Shown here: in pieces, positions 17,912 to 27,233 of the stretch
Numbering within the stretch: position 1 is the first letter of the stretch
Layout: each line of letters begins with the position of its first letter
Source of the DNA: JAGQKC01 sp965223675
GTDB taxonomy: Bacteria; Nitrospirota; Nitrospiria; Nitrospirales; UBA8639
Direction of reading: 5' to 3'
Length of the DNA: 64,000 bases
Assembly: GCA_965223675.1 (NCBI GenBank)
Contig: OZ245013.1
Span: 1,178,001 to 1,242,000, forward strand
Made by a program: the position numbers and the translations under genes
Notes under the pieces: model-generated
What the model saw: only the letters and a program-made list of their open reading frames with translations
The model's database searches: none
Told to the model about the DNA's origin: nothing

Positions 17912-18415
17912 ATGGGAAGAATTAAACATAGAAACCTCTGTTTATCCATAGGGTTGACAGCACTCGTATTGCTTTCGGGATGCCAAAGCCTGCAACCTAT
18001 CGAAAAAGGCGAGTTGAGTCTGCCGGATGCAGAATTTATGGGTCTTTGGGCGACTTACAATGACTGTATTGTAGACCAAGACCCTCTTCACATGAAGGAA
18101 TATGTTCTCCAACTCACTGACGCTCCTCGACCGATATCCATTCACCATTCCCCTATTCCTCTACCAAGATTCTTGAAGAACTGGACTTCGAATCGAGGGT
18201 CTCGGCTTTCGGTAGATCCAAGGGCCATGGCCGCCTCATGTGCCTTACAAGCTGGGACAACGGCTTGGAAAACTGGGCACTACATTCTTGCTCAAGACTT
18301 GCTACAATCCATTATCGATGAATATCCGGAAGCAGAATATGCCTACTATGTTTCTCAAGCCCGTTCCACCATTCTTCAGGTCCCTTCCTTCCGCAATGCT
18401 GCTCTTCCTGACTGA
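17912..18415 (+). CDS. lipoprotein of unknown function
   Basis: A 167-residue predicted lipoprotein. The frame is open from 17798, but the ATG at 17912 starts a clean signal peptide with lipobox LLSGC (Cys24) and has GAAGG about 10 nt upstream. The mature protein has a long loop region followed by a helical part (MAASCALQAGTTAWKTGHY, then ILAQDLLQSIIDEYPEAEY) that looks like one or two TPR-type helices pairs, suggesting protein binding. The sequence between the helicase and this gene (209 bp) is AT-rich and probably carries its promoter. Confidence 0.7.
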   Translation: MGRIKHRNLCLSIGLTALVLLSGCQSLQPIEKGELSLPDAEFMGLWATYNDCIVDQDPLHMKEYVLQLTDAPRPISIHHSPIPLPRFLKNWTSNRGSRLSVDPRAMAASCALQAGTTAWKTGHYILAQDLLQSIIDEYPEAEYAYYVSQARSTILQVPSFRNAALPD

Positions 18416-18513
18416 GTTTTAAAATTCTCCTGAGTATCATCCCAGCACCTCTACGGATACAGTGCCGCATATGCTAGCTGGGTTTTGCGAGCAACGAACC
18501 GGCAATACGTTTG

Positions 18514-18870
18514 CTACAGAAGGACCTTTCCTCGAGGCTCTTGAGGTTTGTCAGGTTGGCATATATCGCATTGGCACATCTGCCGTAAAGCGGTGTAAGA
18601 GTAAATACCCGTATCGTGACCATCACTCCATTTAAAACGAAGAGCGTACCGCCCAACCGCTTCAATGTCCTGAACCAGGATCAGCAAGGGTACAGATTCA
18701 GGCTTCAGGCGCAATTCTCCGGTCCATTCGTCTGTACAGGCCGCGCAAGGACAATGTTGACGAAGGTAGCGTACAGGATAAACCCCTTGATGCCCATCAC
18801 TCCAGGCAATGCCAAGTACTCCGTTTTCAAGCCAATTCATATCCTGAGGTTCTAATGCCCCTTGTCCCAT
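18514..18870 (-). CDS. DUF971 domain protein
   Basis: A 118-residue cytoplasmic protein matching DUF971 (the N-terminal domain of gamma-butyrobetaine hydroxylase-type proteins). It has the typical WSDGHQGVYPVRYLRQHCPCAAC-type core (GHQGVYPVRYLR, then CPCAAC), and a second half with FKWSDGHDTGIYSYTALRQ and CQCDIC. The paired Cys motifs could bind metal. Proteins with this domain sit near Mrp/ApbC iron-sulfur carriers in other bacteria, but not here. Function unknown. Confidence 0.85.
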   Translation of the reverse strand: MGQGALEPQDMNWLENGVLGIAWSDGHQGVYPVRYLRQHCPCAACTDEWTGELRLKPESVPLLILVQDIEAVGRYALRFKWSDGHDTGIYSYTALRQMCQCDICQPDKPQEPRGKVLL

Positions 18871-18992
18871 TGCGACTCCTTACGTACTCGGTTTCTCGAG
18901 AGAGACAGACTACAATGAATGAAACCCCACGACCTAACAGCCGTAGTTTCTTTTGTGACAGGTTTCGCATGAACTGCCTTGCGGCTCCTGGT

Positions 18993-19769
18993 TCACACCC
19001 CTATCCTGATAGGCGGGGAACTCCCACTTAGATAGAGTTTCAAATTAGGGAGCGACCGGCCGATCACAACCTGAACATAGGACTCAATCGCTTGCTCGAC
19101 TTCCTGGCGAACTTGACCACCCGCGCGGAGTCGAACGACTTTTGTAAAAGGAAGACGTTTGGCCTGTTGAATAAATGCCAAACTTCCTGGGGACATCGCA
19201 AGCCCACGGTTAAAATTCTTCTCCTGACACGAGAGACAAAGCACACCCCCAGCTTGCGGAGAAAACTTGACCATTGTTGCAACGACTTTCCTCCCGCATT
19301 CTGCACAGTGATCAAGTTGAGGACGAAACCCGGTATACCCAAGTATATGAATCTGAAATAAGATCGCGCATAATCCTGGATCGTTTCCGGACTCCAGCGT
19401 TGATAATCCATCGCTCAGTGCTTGAAACACCGCATAATTGGGGTCACGATCTGGGGTAACAGCTTGAATGAAATTCACCATACGTGCCGCAGCGGTCATG
19501 ACTGTTAAATCTTCACGAAGTTTTCCGAAGGATTCCGAGATATCAGCCTGACTAATTCGTGCAAGTGTCTCAGCACTTTTTTCAAAGAAAGAAAGATCGA
19601 CTAGCCTGAACGGTTCGAGAGCGCTTCCAAATCGACTTTTCATTCGTCTCGCCCCACGGGCTATTCCACGCACCTTCCCCATCTGTTCTGTATAAAACGT
19701 CACAATTCGATCGGCCTCTCCCCAACGCTGACTTTTCAGGATGATCGCTCTGGTTTTGTAGAGTGGCAT
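18993..19769 (-). CDS. recO: DNA repair protein RecO
   Basis: RecO anneals DNA and loads RecA with RecR in gap repair. The 258-residue protein has the N-terminal OB-fold (MPLYKTRAIILKSQRWGEAD), a helical middle, and a zinc-binding site made of CAECGRK and CLSC in the C-terminal half. Length is normal. It lies 90 bp downstream of era, the conserved order in many bacteria, and is probably the last gene of the leftward gat-eno-era cluster. Confidence 0.93.
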   Translation of the reverse strand: MPLYKTRAIILKSQRWGEADRIVTFYTEQMGKVRGIARGARRMKSRFGSALEPFRLVDLSFFEKSAETLARISQADISESFGKLREDLTVMTAAARMVNFIQAVTPDRDPNYAVFQALSDGLSTLESGNDPGLCAILFQIHILGYTGFRPQLDHCAECGRKVVATMVKFSPQAGGVLCLSCQEKNFNRGLAMSPGSLAFIQQAKRLPFTKVVRLRAGGQVRQEVEQAIESYVQVVIGRSLPNLKLYLSGSSPPIRIGV

Positions 19770-19859
19770 AGAGATTGATTGTAAAAGTCAAAATGTAAAG
19801 TGCAAAGTAGAATCCCTAACAGCTATCTGAAATTTTACATTTTCACTTTCCAGTCTGCA

Positions 19860-20750
19860 TTAGTAACCCAGTTCAACTAATAATCGATCATTATTCCGCC
19901 AATCCGCTCGCACTTTTACCCAAAGCTTTAAAAACACGTTAATCCCGAACATCTGCTCCATGTCCAATCTTGCCTCTGTGCCTATCGTCTTCAATCGTTG
20001 GCCGTTTTTGCCGATGATAATCGATTTTTGTGAAGACTTTTCTACTAAAATAGATGCGGCAATGCTGGCTCGTGAACCTTCCTCAACAAAATCATCAAGC
20101 AACACGGCGACCGCATACGGGAGTTCTGCATGAGTATGATGTAAGACTTTCTCGCGAACCATTTCCACTGCCATCTGTCGCATGGATTGATCAGTGAGAA
20201 AGTCATCTTCATAGAACTGATGTGGTTCATCTGGCAAACTCGCGAGGGTCAGCTGAATCAATTTTTCAACATTCTCTCCATTTTTAGCCGAGATTGGGAC
20301 AATCTCTGTCCACTCTCGAACGTGCCGAAATTGTTCAATAAGCGGCAGCAATCTCGCTTTTCCCATTTCGTCAATTTTGTTTAATAAAAGAAAGACTCCC
20401 GCATAGGCTCGTGCTCGTACAGCCGACTCTACTTGCTCCATGACAAACCGATCCCCTGGACCTGGAGATTTTTGTGCATCCATCATCACATAAATCACGT
20501 CAGCATCCGGAAGCAAGTCTAACGTCGTCTTGACCATTTTTCGATTTAATTGATGCTTAGGCTTATGTAGCCCAGGAGTATCAAGAACAACAAGTTGTGC
20601 CGAAGGAAAATGTCCGACCCCTAGGACACGTGTCCTGGTGGTTTGTGGTTTATCAGAAACAATGGCGATCTTTTGTCGCACCAGTGCGTTGAGGAGTGTC
20701 GATTTCCCAACATTTGGTCGTCCAACAATAACGAGGGTGCCAAATTTCAT
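19860..20750 (-). CDS. era: GTPase Era
   Basis: Era is an essential GTPase that binds 16S rRNA during 30S subunit assembly. The preferred start is the ATG at 20750 (296 residues), with AGGA just ahead; the frame extends to a TTG at 20792. Motifs: G1 GRPNVGKST (10-18), G3 DTPGLHKP, G4 NKID, and the SAK loop. The C-terminal KH domain includes IIGKNGQRLKTIGTEAR, which binds the 3' end of 16S rRNA. Length and layout are typical. It is between ftsB and recO. Confidence 0.96.
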   Translation of the reverse strand: MKFGTLVIVGRPNVGKSTLLNALVRQKIAIVSDKPQTTRTRVLGVGHFPSAQLVVLDTPGLHKPKHQLNRKMVKTTLDLLPDADVIYVMMDAQKSPGPGDRFVMEQVESAVRARAYAGVFLLLNKIDEMGKARLLPLIEQFRHVREWTEIVPISAKNGENVEKLIQLTLASLPDEPHQFYEDDFLTDQSMRQMAVEMVREKVLHHTHAELPYAVAVLLDDFVEEGSRASIAASILVEKSSQKSIIIGKNGQRLKTIGTEARLDMEQMFGINVFLKLWVKVRADWRNNDRLLVELGY

Positions 20751-20842
20751 ATATCCTACAAAGGAAGAGCCTCGTGATGAAGCCGTGCTCAAACTACGTG
20801 GGAGAAATCGTTAGAGGCCAAGAAAGCGAACGGCAAGGTTCA

Positions 20843-21199
20843 TTACGGGAGGGCTTGGGAATCCCCGAGACGAGGTTCAACAAATTGATAGACTTTCTCT
20901 CCTTTTCGCACCATGCCTAACCGATTACGGGCAAGTTCTTCAAGCTTAAGAGGGTCAGATTGGACACGACGAATTTCGTTCACTAAATACTCGTTATTCT
21001 CTTGCATTTCCGCAATATGGCGCTCTAATTTTTCAGCAGCATGGACCTGTTTCAAGTATGACGGAATCCCACCTTCAGTAAAAAAAAGATACCCAAGAAA
21101 TATCCCACCCAAGACCAAACCGGCCACAACGGGGAAGTGATGGCTAATCTCACCGAGTAAGCCTGGCTTCTTCTTTTTTCGTTTGCGATTTCTTCCCAT
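20843..21199 (-). CDS. ftsB: FtsB/DivIC-type septum formation initiator
   Basis: A bitopic inner-membrane protein of 118 residues. It has a strongly basic cytoplasmic N-terminus (GRNRKRKKKK), one transmembrane helix (VVAGLVLGGIFLGYLFF), a periplasmic coiled coil (about 50-90) and a C-terminal segment NRLGMVRKGEKVYQF typical of FtsB/DivIC. With FtsL and FtsQ it activates septal wall synthesis. It starts 9 bp after the enolase stop. This eno-ftsB order is common, which supports the call. Confidence 0.88.
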   Translation of the reverse strand: MGRNRKRKKKKPGLLGEISHHFPVVAGLVLGGIFLGYLFFTEGGIPSYLKQVHAAEKLERHIAEMQENNEYLVNEIRRVQSDPLKLEELARNRLGMVRKGEKVYQFVEPRLGDSQALP

Positions 21200-21208
21200 T
21201 TCAACGCG

Positions 21209-22495
21209 TCAATTCATCGGCAAGCAGGTTTTACCAGCATAGATGGCGGCTTTACCGAGTTCTTCCTCGATTCGTAATAATTGATTATATTTGGCCAACC
21301 GGTCTGTTCGAGACAATGATCCAGTTTTAATTTGTCCGGTGTTTAACGCCACAGCCAAGTCCGCAATCGTCACATCTTCTGTTTCTCCAGAACGATGCGA
21401 CACGATGACCCCGAATCCAGCCCTCTTAGCTAATGTTACGGCTTCTATGGTTTCTGTCAATGTTCCAATTTGATTCAGTTTAATGAGAATCGCATTCCCA
21501 GAACGTTCACGAATGCCCCGAGATAAATATTGCGCATTCGTGACAAACAAATCATCCCCAACTAATTGGACATGGTCTCCCAGTTTTGCGGTAAGATCTC
21601 GCCAACCCTTCCAATCATCTTCGTTTAATCCATCCTCGATCGAGACGATGGGAAAGCGTTGCGTCAACGTTTCATAATAGTGAATCATCTCATTTGACGA
21701 TAATCGGGTGGACCCTTGACTCTTGAGCGTGTACGTATTCTTTTGATGAAATTCACTCGCAGCAGCATCCAGGGCTAAGACGATATCTTGGCCCGCCCGA
21801 TAACCGGCTTTTTTAATAGCTTGGACGATAAGTTCCAGAGCTTCTTCATGAGACGCGGCACTCGGCGCAAACCCGCCCTCATCACCAACCGCCGTGCTAA
21901 GTCCTTTCGACTTCAATAAAGCCTTTAAATGATGAAAGACCTCTGTACCCATACGAAGCGCTTCGCTGAAACTTGTGGCCCCCAAAGGCATAATCATAAA
22001 TTCTTGAAAGTCCAGCCCATTATCAGCATGAGCGCCGCCATTAATGATATTCATCATCGGCACTGGCAGCTCTCGTGCATTAATTCCACCAATATAACGA
22101 AATAACGACTGTCCAAGCTCTGTCGCTGCCGCTCGGGCGACGGCTAACGAGATGCCTAATATGGCATTCGCTCCAAGACGCGACTTGCCTTTCGTTCCAT
22201 CAAGTGCGCTCATGGTCGAATCGACCGCGACTTGATCAAACGCATTCATGCCAATCAGTTTAGGAGCCAATGATTTTTTCACGCTCGTGAGAGCCTTATT
22301 GACTCCCTTTCCCATCCATCGTTTTTTGTCGCCATCCCGTAACTCGAGCGCCTCTCGCGCACCTGTCGAGGCTCCTGAAGGCACAGCGGCGCGGCCACAG
22401 GCTCCGCTGGAAAGTTTTACCTCCACTTCAACCGTGGGATTTCCACGTGAATCTAAGATCATACGAGGAATAATCGTGTGAATCGTACCCATCAT
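21209..22495 (-). CDS. eno: enolase
   Basis: Interconverts 2-phosphoglycerate and phosphoenolpyruvate; in autotrophs it also serves gluconeogenesis. The protein is 428 residues, the normal length. Signatures include the N-terminal SRGNPTVEVEV, SGASTGAREA, the metal-binding and catalytic stretch GDDLFVTN, LIKLNQIGTLTET and the family signature region SHRSGETED. It also works in the RNA degradosome in some bacteria. The gene sits between gatB (13 bp upstream) and ftsB. Confidence 0.97.
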   Translation of the reverse strand: MMGTIHTIIPRMILDSRGNPTVEVEVKLSSGACGRAAVPSGASTGAREALELRDGDKKRWMGKGVNKALTSVKKSLAPKLIGMNAFDQVAVDSTMSALDGTKGKSRLGANAILGISLAVARAAATELGQSLFRYIGGINARELPVPMMNIINGGAHADNGLDFQEFMIMPLGATSFSEALRMGTEVFHHLKALLKSKGLSTAVGDEGGFAPSAASHEEALELIVQAIKKAGYRAGQDIVLALDAAASEFHQKNTYTLKSQGSTRLSSNEMIHYYETLTQRFPIVSIEDGLNEDDWKGWRDLTAKLGDHVQLVGDDLFVTNAQYLSRGIRERSGNAILIKLNQIGTLTETIEAVTLAKRAGFGVIVSHRSGETEDVTIADLAVALNTGQIKTGSLSRTDRLAKYNQLLRIEEELGKAAIYAGKTCLPMN

Positions 22496-22508
22496 GAATT
22501 AGCCTAGA

Positions 22509-23948
22509 TTAAGATTCATCAGATAATGTTGATTTAAGCAAAGCATTCACTTTTCCAGGATTCGCTTTACCCTGAGACGCCTTCATCACTTGCCCCACCA
22601 AATATCCGAGAACTGCCTCTTTTCCATCCTTGTATTGATTCACCTGAACGGGATGATTGGCGATAACTTCACGAATGAATGACATCAATGCCTCATCATC
22701 AGAAACTTGACTCAAGCCCTTTTCCTGAATAAGCGCTTCTGGATCTTTTCCACTCGCATAGAGTTCAGAGAAAATCTCGCGCGCGACTTTCAGGCTAATC
22801 GTCCCCGTCTCCACCAACTGAAGTAATTTCACGAATCGTTCAGGACTGATAGCCGATTCTTGGGCCGAAACACCGCTTTCATGAAGCTCATGCAGTAATT
22901 CTCCTTTCACCCAATTACTCACCGTCTTCGCTGAAGGAAATGCCTCGACACTGGATTCAAAATAATCGGCTAATGATTTAGAAGACGTCAGAATTTCCAC
23001 ATCTGAAGCCGATAATTGATATGTTGACATCAAACGCGCTTTGCGAGCGGCAGGAAGTTCTGGAAGAGTCGCACGGACTTCATTAATCATTTCTGGTTCG
23101 AGGTGCAGCGGCAATAAATCAGGATCAGGGAAATATCGATAATCATGCGCTTCCTCTTTACTGCGCATCACCATCGTCTGCCCTTGTGCTTCATCCCATA
23201 GCCGAGTTTCTTGGTGAATCGTCCCGCCTTCCGATAAGACTGTCGTTTGTCTCACAACTTCATACTCAATGGCGTCGCGAACAAATCGAAAAGAATTGAT
23301 GTTTTTCAACTCAACCTTCGTGCCCAATCGATCGTCACCAATTGCTCGTAAGGAGATATTCGGTTCACATCGTAAATTTCCTTGTTCCATATTGCCATCA
23401 CAAACATCTAGATACATGAGGATATCTCTGAGCGATCTCAAATAGGCATCGACTTCCTCAGCGGAATTCATGTCCGGTTCTGTCACGATCTCAAGCAATG
23501 GCGTTCCCGTACGGTTGAGATCCACTCGGCTCTCATGCCCTCCAGGTTGATGGACATTCTTTCCTGCATCTTCTTCGAGATGCGCACGTCGAATTCGAAT
23601 GCGCTTCACAGATTCGTTTGGGCGAATCTCGAGCCACCCGTTTTCACAAATTGGCGCTTCATACTGTGAAATTTGATAGCCCTTGGGCAGATCAGGGTAA
23701 AAGTAATTTTTTCGCGCAAAATGGTTGTCTGTGCGAATAGAACAATTGAGAGCCAAGCCAACACGGATCGCCATATCGACAGCCAGCCGATTCAGGACAG
23801 GCAGCGACCCTGGCATTCCCAAGCAGACCGGACAGGTTTGAGAATTTGGCGAAAGTCCAAACTCCGTCCCACACGAACAAAATAACTTCGATTGTGTTCG
23901 AAGCTGTGCGTGAACTTCTACCCCGATGACGACCTGGTACGACATCAT
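22509..23948 (-). CDS. gatB: aspartyl/glutamyl-tRNA amidotransferase subunit B
   Basis: GatB is the kinase-like subunit of GatCAB, which converts mischarged Glu-tRNA(Gln) or Asp-tRNA(Asn) to the amide form using ammonia from GatA. The 479-residue protein starts SYQVVIGVEVHAQL and has CPVCLGMPGSLPVLN, the conserved DLNRTGTPLLEIV and LEDDAGK-type LEEDAGKNVH motifs, and the C-terminal YqeY-like helical tail domain. All three subunits are encoded in this 4.5-kb segment, but they are interrupted by panD, a DUF948 gene and a YtxH gene. Confidence 0.96.
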   Translation of the reverse strand: MMSYQVVIGVEVHAQLRTQSKLFCSCGTEFGLSPNSQTCPVCLGMPGSLPVLNRLAVDMAIRVGLALNCSIRTDNHFARKNYFYPDLPKGYQISQYEAPICENGWLEIRPNESVKRIRIRRAHLEEDAGKNVHQPGGHESRVDLNRTGTPLLEIVTEPDMNSAEEVDAYLRSLRDILMYLDVCDGNMEQGNLRCEPNISLRAIGDDRLGTKVELKNINSFRFVRDAIEYEVVRQTTVLSEGGTIHQETRLWDEAQGQTMVMRSKEEAHDYRYFPDPDLLPLHLEPEMINEVRATLPELPAARKARLMSTYQLSASDVEILTSSKSLADYFESSVEAFPSAKTVSNWVKGELLHELHESGVSAQESAISPERFVKLLQLVETGTISLKVAREIFSELYASGKDPEALIQEKGLSQVSDDEALMSFIREVIANHPVQVNQYKDGKEAVLGYLVGQVMKASQGKANPGKVNALLKSTLSDES

Positions 23949-23969
23949 TCTCAGGTGCGAGTCTTTACA

Positions 23970-24299
23970 TCAGTGGGTGTAGTCGTGAGTATTTTGATCA
24001 CGTTCACGACGCATCGCCTCACGCCCCGCGTCAATCGCTTCTCTCACCGCTGAGGAAGCTTCATCCACAAAATCTCTGCCCCTCATCACGGCTTCGTCTA
24101 TGGCATCGGTAGCCTTATCTCGGAGATCACGAATATCTTCACCTGTTCGTCGAGCATATCCAACAATTCTTTCACGAGACTCTCGACCGCCCTGTGGCGC
24201 GAGGAGAAATGCCCCGACGGCCCCCACAAGTGCACCACTTAAAAATGCTAAGGCCACAGATCCGGCAGATGCTGATGATTGATTATTTCCCATACTCAT
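23970..24299 (-). CDS. YtxH-domain protein
   Basis: A 109-residue protein with an N-terminal hydrophobic helix (VALAFLSGALVGAVGAFLLA) followed by APQGGRESRERI, the signature of YtxH-type proteins. After this comes a long amphipathic Ala/Asp/Arg-rich helix. It is likely membrane-bound with a coiled-coil-like tail. YtxH proteins are linked to general stress in Bacillus, but their action is unknown. It overlaps the preceding DUF948 gene by four bases (ATGA), so the two are coupled. A second YtxH protein is at 57398-57640. Confidence 0.82.
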   Translation of the reverse strand: MSMGNNQSSASAGSVALAFLSGALVGAVGAFLLAPQGGRESRERIVGYARRTGEDIRDLRDKATDAIDEAVMRGRDFVDEASSAVREAIDAGREAMRRERDQNTHDYTH

Positions 24300-24685
24300 T
24301 CCCCCCCTTCTTTAGAGACACGATGTTTCATCCTGTTTGATGCGGCTTTTATTCCAGCTAGGACGCTCGTGAGCCCTAAAAATAATGAGCCGCTTTTGCC
24401 TCGAACCGCTCCATGCACTTGTTGGACCGTATGGCCCATATCCCCTATGGCGGTAAATAAGGTCGATGCACGATCAACTCCTAATTTGGCTTGATCGGTC
24501 AACGATCGTACGTTCTCACTGGTCCCTCGGATATCTTTGAGCAATCCCGGTAATTCATTATTCACCCGTGTTAATACTCGCTCTGATTGGGCCACGGTTC
24601 GTTTGATCTGTAAAATGGTTGGAATCAGATAGGCCACAAGTACGACGAACGCGATGGCCACGGAAACTACAGCCAAATCGATCAT
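24296..24685 (-). CDS. DUF948 domain membrane protein
   Basis: A 129-residue protein with one N-terminal transmembrane helix (VVSVAIAFVVLVAYLIPTIL) and a long helical region with heptad-like spacing (TVAQSERVLTRVNNELPGL), which matches DUF948. DUF948 proteins resemble parts of methyl-accepting signalling proteins but have no known function. The stop overlaps the ATG of the YtxH gene. The pair sits between gatA and gatB and is often found as a pair of membrane-tethered helical proteins in other bacteria. Confidence 0.8.
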   Translation of the reverse strand: MIDLAVVSVAIAFVVLVAYLIPTILQIKRTVAQSERVLTRVNNELPGLLKDIRGTSENVRSLTDQAKLGVDRASTLFTAIGDMGHTVQQVHGAVRGKSGSLFLGLTSVLAGIKAASNRMKHRVSKEGGE

Positions 24686-24710
24686 AGAAAACGATTCCTT
24701 TCTATCCTAC

Positions 24711-26186
24711 TTAACGAATGGGAGGGCGTTTCTTTCGCCATTGAGTCGCTTGTTCATAGGCATGGGCAGCCCGAAGAATGGTGGCTTCTTCAAAGGGACG
24801 CCCCATCAACTGCAAGCCAATCGGTAATCCAGTCTGGCTAAAACCACATGGCAGCGAAATCGCTGGAATACCCGCGAGACTCGCAGAAATAGTATACATA
24901 TCTGCTAAGTACATTTGCAGCGGATCCTGAAGTTTTTCTCCCAGAGAAAATGCCGGGGTCGGCATGACTGGCGTTACCAAAAAATCGACATCTTCAAATA
25001 CTGAATCGAAATCTCGAGTAATCAACGTTCGAATGGATTGAGCTTTCCCGTAATATGCCTCATAGTAACCTGAGCTGAGCGCATACGTTCCTAGCATAAT
25101 TCGCCGCTTGACTTCGGCCCCAAAACCTTCAGCTCGAGTGTGTTGGTACATCTCTAAAAGATCTTTTCGATTTTTAGTCCGATACCCATATTTTACGCCA
25201 TCATATCGTGCCAGGTTAGAACTTGCCTCTGCTGTTGCAATGATATAATACGCGGCAATGGCCCAATCGGTCGCCGGAAGAGAGACATCTTTAATCTTCC
25301 CCCCCAAGTTCTGAAATTCCTCGATCGCAGCTCGCACATGCTGTTCAACTTCAGCATCCAGACCTTCCGCAAAGAATTCCTGGGGTACGCCAATCGTTAA
25401 TTTCTTGACATCTTTTTTTTTGACAGCCTTTGTGTAATCAGGAGCGGGTTGAGTAGAAGAAGTCGAATCTCGTGGATCGTGTTTCGCCAAGATATTCATC
25501 AACAGAGCTGAATCAGTGACCGTTTTGGTGATAGGACCAATCTGGTCTAATGAAGAAGCAAACGCCACTAAGCCATAACGAGAAACGCGACCGTACGTCG
25601 GCTTCAACCCAACCACCCCGCAGCATCCGGCCGGCTGCCGAATCGATCCCCCTGTATCCGTTCCCAATGCCGCAACACATTCATCAGCAGCCACCGCAGC
25701 CGCAGAACCTCCACTTGAACCTCCGGGAATATAGTCTAGATTCCACGGATTTCGTGTCGGCCCAAACACCGAATATTCGGTAGAAGATCCCATCCCAAAT
25801 TCATCGAGGTTCGTTTTGCCCATCAACAAGAACCGATTATTTCGGCATGATTCCACGACGGTCGCGTCATACGGAGGGGTAAAGTGTTCCAGCATCGTTG
25901 AGCCGCAGGTGGTCTTCATACTTTCTGTGCAAATATTGTCCTTAATCGCGATGGGCATGGCCATCAACGGAAGGGTTTTTCGCCATTGCTTCAGATCTGC
26001 GTCAATCGTTTCGGCTTCGACCATGACCTGCTCACGGTCCCGCAGAGAAATATAGGCTTTCACTTTAGACTCTACCTGACTAATCCTCAAGAGATAGGAA
26101 CGGGCAATATCACGCGCTCCGATATCTCCCTGCGTGAAGAGATCTTGGAGTTCCTTCAGACTGAGTTTAAAGAGCGAGACGGCCAT
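24711..26186 (-). CDS. gatA: aspartyl/glutamyl-tRNA amidotransferase subunit A
   Basis: GatA is the amidase subunit of GatCAB that releases ammonia from glutamine or asparagine. The 491-residue protein shows the amidase signature: the catalytic Lys in AIKDNICT, the second Ser in GTDTGGSIRQPA and the nucleophile region GGSSGGSAAAVAA. The C-terminal part (PVMPTPAF, AGIPAISLPCGF) is typical. Normal length. It follows panD in the same direction and precedes the DUF948/YtxH pair. Confidence 0.96.
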   Translation of the reverse strand: MAVSLFKLSLKELQDLFTQGDIGARDIARSYLLRISQVESKVKAYISLRDREQVMVEAETIDADLKQWRKTLPLMAMPIAIKDNICTESMKTTCGSTMLEHFTPPYDATVVESCRNNRFLLMGKTNLDEFGMGSSTEYSVFGPTRNPWNLDYIPGGSSGGSAAAVAADECVAALGTDTGGSIRQPAGCCGVVGLKPTYGRVSRYGLVAFASSLDQIGPITKTVTDSALLMNILAKHDPRDSTSSTQPAPDYTKAVKKKDVKKLTIGVPQEFFAEGLDAEVEQHVRAAIEEFQNLGGKIKDVSLPATDWAIAAYYIIATAEASSNLARYDGVKYGYRTKNRKDLLEMYQHTRAEGFGAEVKRRIMLGTYALSSGYYEAYYGKAQSIRTLITRDFDSVFEDVDFLVTPVMPTPAFSLGEKLQDPLQMYLADMYTISASLAGIPAISLPCGFSQTGLPIGLQLMGRPFEEATILRAAHAYEQATQWRKKRPPIR

Positions 26187-26218
26187 ACAGTATACGAAAT
26201 CCTAATAATCAGAATGGG

Positions 26219-26590
26219 CTATGGCTTCTCCAACGACAAAGGTTCCAGCATACGATTACGAGCATCAACCTGAATGACTTTAGGTGAATGCCCCTTGGCT
26301 TCTTCTTCATTAAAATATTCATAACAAAAAATAATGACCTTATCGCCAAGCACCCCTTTTCGAGCAGTGGGACCATTCAGAATAACTTCTCCTTTTCCTC
26401 GTAAGCCGGGTAATGCATAGGTCGAGAACCGTTCGCCATTGTTCAGATTGGAAACCATCACAAGTTCATACGGTAATATTCCCGCACAATCCATGAGATC
26501 TTCGTCAATCGTTAAACTTCCCTCGTACTCCAAATTGGAATCAGTCACTGTCGCTCGATGAATTTTGGCACGGAGAAGTTGTCGATACAT
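26219..26590 (-). CDS. panD: aspartate 1-decarboxylase
   Basis: PanD makes beta-alanine from aspartate for pantothenate and CoA synthesis. It is a pyruvoyl enzyme that cleaves itself between Gly and Ser. The EYEGSL motif places this at Gly24-Ser25 when the second of two adjacent ATGs (26590) is used, exactly the usual position, which is why I prefer it to the ATG at 26593. An AAAGG ribosome-binding site precedes both. Also seen are the PYELVMVSNLNNGERFSTY region and GDKVIIFCY. The mature enzyme would be about 123 residues. It stands 160 bp after gatC. Confidence 0.93.
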   Translation of the reverse strand: MYRQLLRAKIHRATVTDSNLEYEGSLTIDEDLMDCAGILPYELVMVSNLNNGERFSTYALPGLRGKGEVILNGPTARKGVLGDKVIIFCYEYFNEEEAKGHSPKVIQVDARNRMLEPLSLEKP

Positions 26591-26750
26591 CATTAAGAAC
26601 CTTTCAACCCTGAAACAGACCGCCCACGTGGTTTTTAGGGCCTGGTGGTCGTTACGTACTTGCCGTACGTTCCGCTCGGTCAATCCCCAGCGGCTTTGTG
26701 AGGCAAATTGTTCAACAGGCGCACGAAAGAATATGGATACTTCGTCAAAC

Positions 26751-27047
26751 TTACTCTCGATCTGCGATAATCTTGGGAACGACAAAAAACCCCGCCTCAG
26801 CTTGAGGAGCATTGGCCGTCGCCTTGTCGACCGTCAAACTGGGAGAGGAGACATCTTCTCGTAAGACATTCAATAGCCTCGAGGTGGTTGCCGTCTGGGG
26901 AATACCCTCTGTATTGACTTTCCCCAATTCATTCATGAACGTTAATATTTGACTGAGTTGTTCGCTGAATATCTCTTTCTCCCCTTCAGCAATATTCAAA
27001 CGAGCTAATGAGGCAATATGTTCAACTTCCGCTTGACTGATTTTCAT
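26751..27047 (-). CDS. gatC: aspartyl/glutamyl-tRNA amidotransferase subunit C
   Basis: The small stabilising subunit of GatCAB, which wraps between GatA and GatB. The 98-residue protein begins MKISQAEVEHIASLARL and has the family phrases FSEQLSQILTFMNEL and LREDV, with a C-terminal PQAEAGFFVVPKI. It is the first gene of the leftward gat cluster. The 160 bp between gatC and panD hold no gene but contain a short hairpin at 26654-26670. Confidence 0.94.
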   Translation of the reverse strand: MKISQAEVEHIASLARLNIAEGEKEIFSEQLSQILTFMNELGKVNTEGIPQTATTSRLLNVLREDVSSPSLTVDKATANAPQAEAGFFVVPKIIADRE

Positions 27048-27233
27048 AACCGTCTCGACTGCGATTCGATTGGTGCTATTCGAAAATTTACGACTGTCGT
27101 TTCATAGGGATGGTTCATAAAAACCCTTTATTCACAATTAGTTCTAGCATGTTTCCAAAGGAAAATCCACCAACAGATCTTAGCCGATCAAAAGGAAAGA
27201 TCCTGAAATGTCGCGAGGGTAAATAGAAGAGTC

